A stretch of 64,000 nt of DNA from Dermacentor variabilis (GCF_050947875.1 NC_134573.1:35155115-35219114); one strand, 5' to 3'; shown: positions 45,770 to 57,450, numbered from the stretch's first letter. Notes: generated by a model from the sequence alone, not told the origin. Numbers and translations: made by a program.

Positions 45770-48600
45770 AATGCTGGCGGGAACATGCACGGCAGGAATT
45801 ACAGTTCATGACCGGACCTACCCTACAACGCTCGTTGCCCTCCAACAGTGCTCGCGAGACGCCATTCTCGGCATGGACTTCCAATCCAACACGGCGCCAT
45901 TATCGACCGGAGGTCGAAGTCGATATCGCTGTCCACAGACTAAGCGATACCGATGGAGAGGCCTTCTAGTCAGCCTGCCTTGAGTGTACTTGCGGAGCAA
46001 GTCAGCATCCCGCCTCGCTCCAGCATTTTCATTTCCGTCGGCAGCGAAACACCCGCAGACGTAGAAAGCGTCATCGAGGGCTACCAACGAATACAGCTCG
46101 ATCGTGAAATTTGCGTCGCAAGAGGGATCACTTGACTGCAGGGAGGGAAAGCGAAAGTGATGCTGCCAAACTTCAGCCAGGAGTTGAGGAGCACTACGAT
46201 CGCATACATAGAGGAAATTCTGGAAACCGGCAATACGTTTGTCCTTTAGGATTCTGTGGCATCTATTTCGACGACCTTAGTTCCCTAATCAGACTTTGAC
46301 ATAAATACATGTCTCCGCGTGAGTAAGCAGGAACAGCTCAGAAGTCTCCTCCGGTAATACAATGACTTCTTTTCGACGTCATCGAGGATTAGACAAACAC
46401 CAGTTACAAAGCATCGCATAATAACCAAGGAGTGCACTCGACCACTCCGCCAGCACCCTTAACGAGCTTCGACGCGAGAACGTGAAGCTATGAGGCAACA
46501 ATTTGACGAAATGCTGCGCGACGACATCATCCAGCCTTCGAAAAGCCCGTGGGCATCTCCTGTAGTCTTAGTAAAGAAAAGGGACCGGGCCCTACATTTC
46601 TCCGTCGATTATCGTTGACTGAACAAGATCGCGAAGGACGTATGCTCGCTCCCACGGGTAGATGACGCATTGGATCGGCTCTACAACGCTAAATTTAGTC
46701 GATGGATCTCAAGTTTGGCTAATGACAAATAGAAGTTGTCGAGAGAGATCGCGAAAAGACCGCCTTCATCACGCCAGACGGTCTCCGAGTCCAAGGTCAT
46801 GCCATTCGGGCTATGCTCGGCGCCTGCAATGTTCCAGCGTATGATGGACACGGTGTTAGCAGGATTGAAGGGGCAGACCTGTCTTGTTTACTTGGATGAC
46901 GTTGCTCTCTTTTCCAGAAATTTCGACGATCACCTTAGGCGGCTTGCAGTAGTACTAGAGGCCATCATGTCACCAGGGCTCACTCTGAAGCCAGAAAAGT
47001 GCCGCTTCGCTTACGATGAGCTTCTGTTCTTTGGCCATGTTATCAGCAAATCTGGAGTACGCCCCGACCCACAGAAAACAGCTGCCATCGCAAAGCTCCC
47101 GCAGTCAATCGACAAGAAGGCAGTGCGTAGATTTCTTGGCATGTGTGCCTACCACAGGCGCTTTGTCAAGGACTTTTCAAGCATCGCGGAGCCGTTGACA
47201 CATCTAACTAAATGTGATGTCGAGTTCAAGTGGGAAACGCTGCAGGCTGACGCATTTCAAGAACTCAAATGACGTATGCAGTTGCCACCGGTGCTTGCAC
47301 ACTTCAACGAGGACACCGATACCGGGATCCACACTGACGCCAGTAGCCTGGGCCTCGGTGCCGTCCTAGTCCAGAGGAAAGCCGGCCTTTAACGGGTGAT
47401 AACTTACGCTAGCCGGTCGCTGTCAAAAGCGAAAGGCAATTATTCGACGACCGAAAACGAATGCCTCTCCATCATTTGGGCTACAACTAAATTCCGCTCT
47501 TACCTATATGGCAGGGCATTCAAAGTCGTCAGCGACCATATTGTGTTGGCTAGTGAACTTAAAGGACCCTTCGGGACAGCTGTCATGGTGGAGCCTCACA
47601 CTGCAAGAATATCACATCATTGTTCTCTACAAGTCCGGACGAAAACGCTCTGATGCAAATTGCCTATCACGCGCTCCATTGACTGCCCGCCGCAAGATAA
47701 CGAGGATGACTAGGCCTTCCTTGGAATAATAAGCGCGGAAGGCTTCGCTGAACAGCAACGTGCAGACCCGGAGCTGAAAAGCCTGGTCGAGTATTTGGAA
47801 GGAAACACCGACTTTGTCCCTAGGGCATTTAAGTGAGGATTGTCTTCGTTCTCGTTTCAAAACAACCCACTTGTAAAGAATTTCTCACCAGTCCGCTCCA
47901 ATTACCTTCTTGTTCTTCCCTCAGCACTACGTCCAGAAGTACTGCACGCCCTACATGACAATCCGATCGCTGGGCACCTCGAATTCTCCCAGACACTATC
48001 GAGGATACAGGGAGGGCATTACTGGCCACACCTGTCCACCGACGTCGCCCGTTACGTCCTGACATTCCGATACTGTCAGCAACGCAAGACACGACCAGCA
48101 AGGCCAGCTCGATTACTACAGCCGATCGAGCCTTCTTGTCAACCATTTCAGCAGGTAGGGAGGGATTTGTTGCGATCCTTTCCACATCAACATCCGGAAA
48201 CAAGTTTATCGTCGTGGCGACAAGGTACCTCACCTGCTTCGCTGAAACTACAGCTCTGCCTAAAGGTAGCGCAGCCGAAGTGACGAAATTCTTCGTCGAG
48301 AACATCCTGCTACGAAATGGCGCCTCAGAAGTCCTGATCATCGACAAAGGAACGGCCTTTATAGCGGAGCTCACCTAAGCCATACTGCAATACAGCCAGA
48401 CGAGCCACAGGAGGACGATTGCCTACCACCCGCCGACGGATGGCCTTACGGAGCGCCTGAATAAGACCCTCGCCGAGATGCTAGCAATGTATGTCGACGT
48501 CGAACACACGAGGTGGGATGCCATCCAGCCGTCCGTAACCTTCGCTTATGACACGGCGGTGCAAGAAACAACACAGATCACGCCGTTCAAGTTAGTTCAA
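45770..48600 (+). pseudogene. Gypsy pol remnant (protease, RT, RNase H, integrase)
   Basis: A retropepsin-like region comes first (DAILGMDF, 45771-45900). Reverse transcriptase follows at about 46490-47000 (IIQPSKSPWASPVVLVKKRD, FITPDG, MPFGLCSAPAMFQRMM, then catalytic YLDD in CLVYLDDVALFS). RNase H lies at 47330-47560 ([31 protein letters not shown]). The integrase zinc-binding domain and core lie at 47900-48600 (HLEFSQTLSRIQGGHYWP, then ILLRNGASEVLIIDKGTAF, YHPPTDGLTERLNKTLAEML). Many stops and shifts are present. It ends straight against the right LTR. Confidence 0.9.
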
Positions 48601-48607
48601 ACTGACG

Positions 48608-49113
48608 TGTGGAATTGTTTATCTTTTTCGTGTGAGCGCTTTTCACCGTCTCACAAATGTAATCTCTCAGCGCGGGATGCGCCTGCACGTATGAAGTTTC
48701 TGGACTGTCGATGACGTAGGCCCTCGTCGGGGCGCCCGAGCGCCCAACTGCAGGCACAAATAAAGTTTGCTCCAATCCAATCCAATCTGAAATGTCATCG
48801 ACGGTCCTATCCGTTGTCTGTCGTCACCGAACCTTGTGTATTCCCATTGCATGTATGCACTACGCGAATGGTGTAGAACTTTCGGGAAGACTCATGGGCA
48901 CCAGTGATTAGTCTCGAACATTCGATGACTGATGTATAAAAGCCGACGCGCTTGACTCGATGATCAGATTTCGACGATCGCTGACCGTATTCGCGGCTAT
49001 CACTGTGCTTTGGGTGTAACTTGCTTTTGTGGGCATAAGTTCGCCCGATAAAAAGTTAGTTTCGTCACTGACAGTTTTGCCGCTGTATTATTCACCGTCA
49101 CTGCTACGTGACA
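48608..49113 (+). repeat. Right LTR with a LINE-tail insertion
   Basis: It runs from TGTGGAATTG to CTACGTGACA. A TATA box (TGTATAAAAGCC) lies at about 48928. 48706-48787 is foreign: it is the 3' tail of the I-type LINE whose longer copy ends at 50778. Confidence 0.85.
48706..48787 (+). mobile_element. Solo 80-bp I-type LINE 3' tail
   Basis: GATGACGTAGGCCCTCGTCG through AATAAAGTTTGC and an (AATCC)n tail is nearly the same as 50702-50778. It was inserted in the LTR by an extremely 5'-truncated retrotransposition. Confidence 0.88.
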
Positions 49114-49424
49114 ATATATTGGGGTATTTTTGATAGACACTGAAGCCATAAAACCACCCTCTGATTTTGCTGCTCAAAAAGTCAGTTTATTTTCCTGAGG
49201 CCTCCTGCAAGCTTCTACCTTCTTGCCGTTCATCAACCTGCTAAATCCATTTTCAATTGTAGCGCGTTTCGACGAGTACGATCCCACGGAAGTCGGTAAT
49301 GATGTAAGGGCAATGGGATTGAATCCGTTTAAATGGATTTTACCGCGGGTACGACAGCCGCTTTTTGCCACTTCGAATGAAACTATTGCATTAATTAGCG
49401 CTCTTCTTAAGCATGAAAAGTCAG
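49114..49424. other. Junction region between gypsy LTR and I-type LINE
   Basis: The + frame is open from 49223, but no LINE motif is recognisable before about 49425. It could be a diverged LINE part or unrelated DNA. Confidence 0.3.
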
Positions 49425-50607
49425 AGTCTAAAAATGACATTAGGCTCGTACAATTATTCATCACCAGCCACGTCGCGTACGTTGCAGCCTACCACAGATG
49501 GCTGCAACACGAACGCAACAAAATCAACGTAATCATCAGAAGAGCGTACAAGATGGCGCTGGGCCTGTTCGAGTCCACGAGCATGACCCGCTTCTTACAG
49601 CTCGGGATACACAACACGCTTGAAATAGCCGAAGTGCAAAGGACCTCTCAACTGGAGCGGTTGTCCACCACGAAAGCCGGGAGGCAGATACTGGGCGACC
49701 TGGGAATAGGACGCTCGAACGAGGTGGAGATGAAGCTTACCGTCCCAGAAGAGGTCCGACACCAGACCAGAATCAACCCCATACCCAAGAACATGAATAC
49801 CGAGTTCCACAAAAGAAGAATAGCGGTGAGGGCCAAGGCTCTCATCGACCTGCACGCCAACGACGAGCACGCGCGGTACGTGGATGTGACTGAATACCAA
49901 CGGAACGCCTTCGCAGAGGTCGTCATAGAGGCGTCAACCGGCGCCACGACGACGGCAGTGAACGTGAGAAGCACCGGAGCGGAACAAGCGGAGGAGGTGG
50001 CCATCGCCCTGGCCATCGCCGACGCATTCTGCCACACGGTGCTGAGTGACTCGAGACAGGCGGTGCGAAATTTCGCCAAAGGCAAAATCTGTAGGCAAGC
50101 CGTGCGCGTACTGCGAGCGACCAAAGTGCAAGACAGAAAAGTAAGACTCAAGTGGTTCCCGGCCACGCGGGCGACGCGTCGGAACGCAGTGAGAACCACA
50201 GTGAGACGGCACACGCAGCGGCACGAGCGCTAACCAACTGCGCCCCGGCGACAGACCGTTCGACGTGGTTCGGAGCCAAGGACCCCAGGACAGACTACAA
50301 CGACATCACGAATGCCTACCGCCTGGCTCGCAGGAGTCTTCCACCACCGCACCCGAAGCTAAGTCGAGCGGAGGCGGTACTACTGAGACAGCTCCAGACC
50401 GGATCGCTACCGAGCACGGGACTGATGTATCGCATGTACCCCGAGACGTACCCGACCGGTAAGCGCGGGGTCTGTCGGAGGGAGACGGTTAATCGCGCAC
50501 ACATCTTGCGGGACTGCATCAAAAATCCAGAGGAAGCAAGATCAAGAACGATCCCGATTTTGCTCGAGGCAGGCGAGAAGAGCTACGGCCAAGACCAACA
50601 GCTCTAG
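49425..50607 (+). pseudogene. LINE polyprotein C-terminus: RNase H and gag-like knuckle
   Basis: The long frame ends at 50233 and another continues from 50152, so a frameshift separates the two parts. The first includes VQLFITSHVAYVAAYHRWLQ and INVIIRRAYKMALGL (post-RT thumb region), then an RNase H domain: YVDVTEYQRNAFAEV, EQAEEVAIALAIADAF, VLSDSRQAVRNFAKG and RLKWFPA. The second has ETAHAAARAL, HPKLSRAEAVLLRQLQTGS and MYPETYPTGKRGVCRRE, with AHILRDCIKNPEEARS, a degenerate CCHC knuckle seen at the end of such LINEs. Confidence 0.85.
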
Positions 50608-50778
50608 GCCATCCAGCATGTCCTCGGGCGCTCGAAAGGCAGGGACCCAGCGAGCCGACAACGGCGAGCGGAGGCCCGCGCCGAGTAAAGACCACCTCGT
50701 AGATGACGTAGGCCCTCGTTGCGGCGCGCGAGTGCCCAGCTGTAGGCACAAATAAAGTTTGCTCAATCCAATCCAATG
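49425..50778 (+). mobile_element. I-clade LINE 3' part with RNase H
   Basis: Only the part after the reverse transcriptase is present. It ends in AATAAAGTTTGCTC and an (AATCC)n-type tail at 50752-50778. The tail is shared with the solo copy at 48706. The presence of an RNase H domain after RT points to the I group of LINEs. Confidence 0.8.
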
Positions 50779-51052
50779 CAATGAGCCATTCCCCTCTGAG
50801 AAGATGGACGAGCAGCGAAGCTGTTTAGCACCCGATACAGAGGTGACACGGACTTTTCAACAAAGGTAAAAAAAAAATATTTATTGCCTTGATCTGTGGT
50901 CATGTGCCGATATAGGTATGCCCATGCCTCCTTTACTAGATGCCTGCCGCGTCGCTAATTTTCCCATTGGAGCGGAGGTTCCTGTAGTTCGGGTAGTCGC
51001 GGAGAGATGACGTTCGTTGCCGACCCTACTTCCTGTTGCGGAGGAAGTGACG
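50779..51052. other. Unassigned spacer
   Basis: No gene. A run of nine A lies near 50870. Confidence 0.3.
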
Positions 51053-51063
51053 ATTACTAGGCT

Positions 51064-51303
51064 ACCCGCCGTGGTTGCTCAGTGGCTATGGTGTTGGGCT
51101 GCTGAGCACGAGGTCGCGGGATCGAATCCCGGCCACGGCGGCCACATTTCGATGGGGGCGAAATGCGAAAACACCCGTGTGCTTAGATTTAGGTGCACGT
51201 TAAAGAACCCCAGGTGGTCAAAATTTCCGGAGTCCTCCACTACGGCGTGCCTCATAATCAGAAAGTGGTTTTGGCACGTGAAACCCCAAATATTATTATT
51301 ATT
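51064..51303 (+). mobile_element. Ruka-type SINE, full length, with 11-bp duplication
   Basis: The tRNA-like head is intact: GTGGTTGCTCAGTGGCTATG as A box and GGATCGAATCCCGG as B box. The body and an (ATT)n tail follow. ATTACTAGGCT is duplicated at 51053-51063 and 51304-51314. This is the best-preserved SINE in the window and may keep polymerase III promoter activity. Confidence 0.96.
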
Positions 51304-51314
51304 ATTACTAGGCT

Positions 51315-51599
51315 GGCAAGCGCTCGACCAATGGCTTGACGAGAGACCGCGGGTCCTGCCTCCGGAATCGCAACAGACGCCGCAAAAATCTCGGAGGCAA
51401 AAAAATGTTATTTTAGTTTGGAGCAGCCACCGCAAGTGGCACTCGTAGCAGACCCAGGTGGAGAGGAGGAAATAGGAGAGGAGCCGGAACCAGCGTCTCA
51501 GCTCACGCGACAGGCATCTTCTAAAGGAGGTATTGGGTATGCACACACGTTCGTGTATCCCACCTGTTATTAAACGTCTCCGTCACGTAAGACACCAGG
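51315..51599. other. Unassigned spacer
   Basis: No gene or named element is recognised. Confidence 0.3.
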
Positions 51600-51892
51600 G
51601 CAAAACACCGCTGTGGTGCTCCAACTGCTCTTGTTCCAGGCCACACTCTCATGGGGCGTCCTTTCCTGGCTCTTTCCCTATACGCACTGCGATGGTCCAC
51701 CACTGCTTAGGCTGGTCCTGCCGCGATCTCTGCTCTGTTTGGACGCAACTGCTCCCACCGTCTGGCAACGCGGATTGGGAACGAATACCGGCGACGCAAA
51801 CGCGTCAAAACATAAATTGGAGCCAGCCACCAGCATCGCCGGGCACGACACCGCTGCTACCATGCGCTGCTCACAACTGATCTTGTTCCAGG
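51600..51892 (+). repeat. 5' monomers of a CR1-like LINE, left group
   Basis: Two modules alternate. Module B (AGCCAGCCACCAGCATCGCC to TTGTTCCAG) and module A (GCCACACTCTCATGGGGCGT to CATAAATTGG) are arranged B'-A-B here and B-A-B'' at 53460-53790. They are read as repeated 5' UTR units, since the CR1 ORF1 follows the second group. A gypsy remnant separates the groups. Confidence 0.75.
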
Positions 51893-53263
51893 TTCTTGTC
51901 AAAGCACTGATAAGTAAAGCAGAATTTCTCGTCCATTACGACCCGGACCAACCATTGGTACTAGAATGCGACGCTTCATCAGTCGGCATTGGAGCCGTCC
52001 TTTCTCACGGCACAGCTGAGGGGATGAGGCAACCCATCGGCTTCCGCTCCCGCATACTCACAGACGCCGAGAGGAAGCATTCGCAGCTTGAAAAGGAAGC
52101 CCTGGCATTAGTGTTTGGAGTGGCGAAATTCCGGGCATATTTGTTGGGTAGGAAATTCACCTAGTCCGGAGGGACGAGGTAACTGTGAGAGAAGGCCTGG
52201 TGTTCTGAGGCCACCGAGTCGTCGTGCCTAAAGCAGCCAGGAACGCAGTGTTGCAGCTGATTCATGAGACACATAAAGGAATCACCGCGATGAAGAGACT
52301 AACTCGCTCGCTGCTTTGTTATCCCGGCATTGATAAACAGATTGAGCAGCTCGGTAGACGTGCCACTTATGTGTTCAAGCTGCACCGATGCCTCCACGCC
52401 AGGCACCAGTTCCGTGGCTGGAAACCAGGCAGCCGTGGTCTCGTCTGCACACTGATTTTGCGGGTCCGATGGATGGCTACATGCTATTAATTGTGGTCTA
52501 TTCCCACAGTAAGTGGATGGAAGCTGTGTCTTTGCGAACTTCCACAACTGGGACGACCGTAGATGCCCTGCGCACCCCCTTTTGCACTTTTGGGTTGCCG
52601 CGCACAGTCGTCGCAGATAATGGGCCGCAGTTTGCAAGCCCGGAATTCCAGACTTTCACCACGGTGAATGGAATAAAGCACATGCGCACTGCACCATATC
52701 ACCCTCAATCGAATGGGTTGGCGGAACGAGCGGTGCGTACCATAAAACAAAGCCTGCAGAAAAACAGGCAAGGATCAATGCAAACGCGGCTGGCCAGGAT
52801 TTTGCACAACTACAGAGGAACGCCGCTGTCGGGCGGAAAAACGCCGGCTATGCTGCTGATGGGGCGTGAGCTACGCTCTCGATTAGATAACTTGTTGCCG
52901 TCAGAAACAGAGCGTTACAGTTACCCTTTTGGCAATGATTTCTTGCAGAAGGATAAACCAATTTGGGTGCGAAACTACGGTTGCCTCGGAGACCCATGGA
53001 CTCAAGCGCGTGTCCAAACAACAGAGGGGTCTCGTATGGTGAATGCCGAGGGACAGGAGGGTGAACTAATTCGACGACACTTGGACCAAGTGCAACCGCG
53101 TGTTGGGGTGCAGGACTCGGAGCAAGTGCAGCCACGTCTTTCAGCCAGAGGCCACAGAGCCGTCGACAAGACCACTAGTGCGAATACGACGGATGAGACC
53201 ATAACCCTGGAACTACGAAGGTCAACCCGTTCGAGACATCCCTCTGACAGGTTCTCTCCCTAA
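51893..53263 (+). pseudogene. Gypsy RNase H-integrase remnant
   Basis: RNase H shows LVLECDASSVGIGAVLSHG and SQLEKEALALVFGVAKFRAYL, ending at a stop near 52162. The integrase zinc-binding part (HETHKGITAMKR) is frameshifted. The integrase core then runs open to 53263: RLHTDFAGPMDGYMLLIVV, FGLPRTVVADNGPQFASPEF, YHPQSNGLAERAVRTIK, with the D-D-E residues visible. A charged tail ends in RRSTRSRHPSDRFSP. Confidence 0.88.
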
Positions 53264-53276
53264 GAGAAGAGGAGAC

Positions 53277-53459
53277 TGTTGTATCGTCATGGCACCGCAC
53301 GTGCCTATGAAGCTGGGAGCACCTGCTGTAATCACGTTCTTCCCTTACTCTCTATTTGTCCCTTCCCCTCTTTCTTGCTGTTTGCTATATATTGCGCGCG
53401 ATACCCGTAATAAACGTTCTTTGCTCGGTTGATCTTCACGGGAGCACGTGTTTACTTCA
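53277..53459 (+). repeat. 3' LTR of the third gypsy element
   Basis: 183 bp, TG...CA bounded, with TATA-like and polyadenylation-like signals. No matching 5' LTR remains in the window. Confidence 0.75.
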
Positions 53460-53790
53460 GAGCCAGCCACCAGCATCGCCGGACACGACACCGCTGCTAC
53501 CATGCGCTGCTCACAACTAATCTTGTTCCAGGCCACACTCTCATGGGGCGTCCTTTCCTGGCTTCCTGACTCTTTCCCTATACACTTCGATTGTCCAACG
53601 CTGCTTATGCCGGTCCTGCCGCGATCTGTGCTCTGTTTGGACGCAACTGCTCCCTACGTCTGCAACGCGGATTGGGAACGAATACCGGCGACGCAAGCGC
53701 GTCAAAGCATAAATTGGAGCCAGTCGCCAGCATCGCCCGGCACGACACCGCTGCTACCATGCGCTGCTCACAACCGCTCTTGTTACAGGT
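53460..53790 (+). repeat. 5' monomers of the CR1-like LINE, right group
   Basis: B-A-B'' arrangement, the last B ending TTGTTACAG. Same modules as at 51600-51892; A is about 200 bp and B about 65 bp. Confidence 0.8.
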
Positions 53791-53799
53791 CAGTTATTT

Positions 53800-54940
53800 G
53801 AACCGTGCCGCATGTGCCAAAACTAGCAATTGCTTTCTTATTGCGGTGTCTTGCCCATTGGAGCTGTCTAGCATCAAAAAGCTGGTATTTCCGTGTTTTC
53901 TGTGTGTATCTTCTTCCCTCGTTAACTTGCTTCCCATGTTATCGGAAGACGTTGAGTCAAAGCCTGGCTGAATGAGCAAGACAGAGTCCGCTGCTTTTGA
54001 ATCTGCCCTGGAGGCAAGTGAAAAACTGAAATGGGGGTGGAAGTAAGCTTTGCTTGAATTTAAGGGTATGCAGGACGAACAAGCCGCTACTAACGATGAA
54101 ATAAAAAAAAACACTTTTAGCGAGGGTTACTGCAGTTGGAGCTAGTGCAACCGTAACTGCTCCCACTCGAGCGGTTCCCTCTCAGAATACCCTGCAAGAT
54201 ATTTCAAGCCAGCTACAGCGAATAGCATACCGATGTGACGATGCAGAAAACAGATTAACACGATCAAACGTATTATTTTTCGGGTTAGAGGATGACGAAA
54301 AAGAACAATGGGCCACGTCCGAGGTAAAGATTATCAAGTTTTGCGAAAAAGAATCTCGACTTCACGCAACCAATATTCAGTACGAACGGGGATATGGCAG
54401 TCAGAACGGGAATCTGGCAGATATCACCTGGGAAAGTATACTTTTATTTTTTCAGTAGAATATAATCGACTGAAAAGAAAACGGCCCATAATCGCAACAT
54501 TGTCTTCATTCAATAATAATAATATTTGGGGTTTTACGTGCCAAAACCACTTTCTGATTATGAGGCACGCCGTAGTGGAGGACTCCGGAAATTTTGACCA
54601 CCTGGGGTTCTTTAACGTGCACCTAAATCTAAGCACACGGGTGTTTTCACATTTCGCCCCCATCGAAATGCGGCCGCCGTGGCCGGGATTCGATCCCGCG
54701 ACCTCGTGCTCAGCAGCCCAACATCATAGCCACTGAGCAACCACGGCGGGTGTCTTCATTCAAGGACAAGCAAAGTATCTTGTCCACGGCACGTAAACTT
54801 AAAGGGACAAAATGTTCAGTTCGCGAAGAATTCGAGCACTTGGTGTGTCGTCTTCTTTCACGTCCATGTCGTTTTTATGTCGCGCAATATCATTTAAGCA
54901 ATGGATTACCAACTTGCCCGGAATGCTGCTCTCATTGAAT
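53800..54940 (+). pseudogene. CR1-like ORF1 with N-terminal 2A-like motif
   Basis: The leader frame has a hydrophobic segment (LVFPCFLCVSSSLVNLLPML) and then DVESKPG at 53948-53968. It is followed directly by TGA and ATG in the same frame. This is close to the D-V/I-E-x-N-P-G-P consensus of 2A ribosome-skipping motifs, with N changed to K and a stop where proline is expected. ORF1 proper continues in shifted frames: NRLTRSNVLFFGLEDD, QWATSEVKIIKF, then, after a SINE, SSFKDKQSILSTARKLKGTK. These resemble the nucleic-acid-binding ORF1 of CR1/L2-type LINEs. Confidence 0.65.
54513..54750 (-). mobile_element. Ruka-type SINE in the CR1 ORF1, 12-bp duplication
   Basis: Full-length element on -, with AATAATAATAATATT as its tail complement at 54513. 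TGTCTTCATTCA is duplicated at 54501-54512 and 54751-54762. Removing one copy and the SINE rejoins the ORF1 reading (ATLSSF to SSFKDK). Confidence 0.95.
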
Positions 54941-55149
54941 TCGAGCCTTCAACACGCGTGGCTAGAAGAAAGCTGGTAGCTTTTTCCAGGCCATTTGACA
55001 AGTCTTTTACGTTGGCGCTCGACAAGCTCTATTATATAGGCAAACCAGTATATGTCTACAACACCGCTGGCGACTGAGTAATACAATCTACGAGATAGCT
55101 AGATACAAGCCGAATCTCAGCTGCATTTCTCGCCGCTAGCCGCTTTCTC

Positions 55150-57450
55150 GCTCTCAGTGGACTACACTAGCGTCAGAAGTTTGCTACCTAAACGCGATAC
55201 ACTTTGGGATTTTCTAGATGATAGTGACTCAGACATAATAGTACTAACGGAGGCATGGTTGAATCCAGAAATTGACGTCAATGAGATTCTGCCAGGAAAT
55301 AATCTTTACAAAATTTATATAAACGACCGAATCGATAAGGGCGGTGGGGGTGTACTTATCGCTATTAAAAAAAAAACTTAATTCATATTTTATCGATTCC
55401 GGGTCATCTCTCGAGATTGTGTGGGCTGCTTTTCACGGGTCCTCCAGCGCTGTACTCATTGGGGCCTGTTAGTGGGTACCAGGTTGTAACCATTCATTTT
55501 TGATTGACTTGCGGGACAGTGTTACTAAAGCGCTCGAGCTGTGTCCATACAACTACGTTTGTTTTCTTGGTGATTTTCAATTTTCCGCTTATCGACTGGG
55601 AACTTACATCATCTTCATCTCATTCGTCTCTGGAACTAACCAATATAACGTTAGACTTTAACCTCTTCGATATAGTGAAGGCGCCTAGACGCGCTTCCAA
55701 TATCTTGGACTTGGTTTTCACGAACGCTCCTCAGACAATAATTTCCATTTCAAATATGAGCGCCTTTCGTGATCATAACCTCATTCAACTAGCTGTTAGC
55801 ATAACGGAGCCCATGACTGGCACAACAACAAAACAAATTCGTGAATATAACAGAGCAAATTACGATGAGATTAACTCCCAACTAGAAGAATGCAAAGTGC
55901 TACTACCTTCATTTAATTGTACATCCGTAAACGACAACTGGGTACTCTGCCGGGAAAAATTAACTTCGTTAGTAGGTTCGTACGTCCCGATAGTCTCCAT
56001 CACTAACGACAAATCCAGCCCTTGGTTCAACAAGTCTCTTCGCAAATTAAGCACTAGAAAGAAGCGTTCGTATACAACAGGTTTAAACGCGTGCGCACTG
56101 CTGAGGATTGGCAGTTATACAAGGACTGTTTAAACAATTATTGCTCAGCGATATATTCCTCAAAAGAAAAATGCTACTCGCAACACCTACCATCGCTGCT
56201 AACTTCCATTCCCAAAAAATTGGCGAACCATATCTCAGACAACAGAAACTAACACCAAAACTTTACACAGAACAGATAACATACCTATTTCTAGCGCCGA
56301 TTGCCCACCGTATTAAACACGTTTTTTTCATCTGTTTTCACTCAGGAGAACATTTCCAATGTTCCAACTTTTCCCAAACTTAACGCTGCATACATGGAAC
56401 CAATTGGTATCACTGTTGAAGGCGTTAAATTATTCATTAGTAACCTGAAGATATCCACTTCGGCCGGTATTGACATTAATTCTAAGATATTGAAGAACAC
56501 CGTCGCTGCCTCAAGCAACATGTTATATGCCATATTTTTCAACAATACCTATCATCTGGAAGGTTACCCACCGATCGGTCAATGGGAAATATAATACGAA
56601 TTCACAAATCTGGAGATGTTCACTCGCCTGACAACTATCGGCCCATATCTTTAACCTGCATAGGTGGCAAAATTCTTGAGCACATAATCACTTTACACGT
56701 GTACAACCAGCCAGAAGTTCACATTTTGTTTTCTAATCAGCATGGCTTTAAGGAACAATTTTTCTGTGGCACACAATTATTTGAACTAACCCCTGACTTG
56801 CACATTAGCATAGACTGCAACCTTCAAACTGACTGTATCTTCCTTGACTTTTCTAAAGCTTCCGACCGCGTGCCCCACAGCCGCCCAATTTCTAAGTTAT
56901 CTGCCCTACGACTTGACTCTTTAACATTATCCTGGATACGTAATTTTCTTTCTTTTCAATAACAGTTTACTGCTGTTAACAATTTTTCTTCCCCAACTTC
57001 TTCTGTTAGTTCTCATGTGACAGATGACAGCGTTCTCGGGCCCTTGCTCTTCTAAATCAACGTTAACGACTTACCCACCCAGATTACTTCCTGCATGCGC
57101 CTTTTTGCCGATGACTGTATAATCTACCATTCTATTCGCACGACTGATGATCGCTTGGCACTTCAAGCAGATCTAACTTATCTCTAACCTTATCTCTAAC
57201 TGGTGTAACAAATGGCTCATGACTCTAAAGTTCACAAAGTGCGAGTTAATGCGCTTCAGGCGAAAATGTGCAAGTTCTACATTTTCGAATCACCTTAATA
57301 ACACTATGCATTCCCACACTTCATCATACAAGTACCTTGGTGTTCTTACAGAGAATCTTTCATGGCTCCCGCCCATCACTTGCGCCAAAGCATCACGTTT
57401 TCTTGGCCATCTACGACGCAACTTGCGAAATGCCCTGAAAAACATTTGAG
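55150..57450 (+). pseudogene. CR1-like ORF2 remnant (endonuclease and RT)
   Basis: Endonuclease blocks: FLDDSDSDIIVLTEAWLN, GGGGVLIAIKK, CFLGDFNFPLIDW-like region, ASNILDLVFTN and SAFRDHNLI. RT blocks: SGDVHSPDNYRPISLTCIGGKILEHII, NQHGFKEQF, CIFLDFSKASDRVPHS, MRLFADDCIIYH (catalytic FADD) and SYKYLGVLTENLSW. Stops and frameshifts separate them. The sequence stops near 57450, where a Penelope-like fragment begins. Confidence 0.85.

Larger units (their letters stand above)
45433..49113 (+). mobile_element. Second Ty3/gypsy element, gag lost, LTRs unequal
   Basis: Related sequences at 45433-45715 and 48608-49113 behave as left and right LTRs. Both carry TTTATCTTTTTC near the start, TTTTCACCG, and a TATA box in GATGTATAAAAGCCGACGCG. 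The left copy stops shortly after the promoter and joins directly to a protease-like sequence, so R-U5, the primer site and gag are missing. The right LTR contains an 80-bp LINE tail. Confidence 0.8.
51893..53459 (+). mobile_element. Third Ty3/gypsy element, 5' half missing
   Basis: It starts abruptly within RNase H after module B and ends with a 183-bp 3' LTR (53277-53459, TGTTGTATCG...GTTTACTTCA), preceded by a purine-rich tract GAGAAGAGGAGAC. The LTR has TATATATTGCG and AATAAACG. The sequence after it resumes with GAGCC and module B, so it went into the LINE monomer array and later lost its 5' part. Confidence 0.82.
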
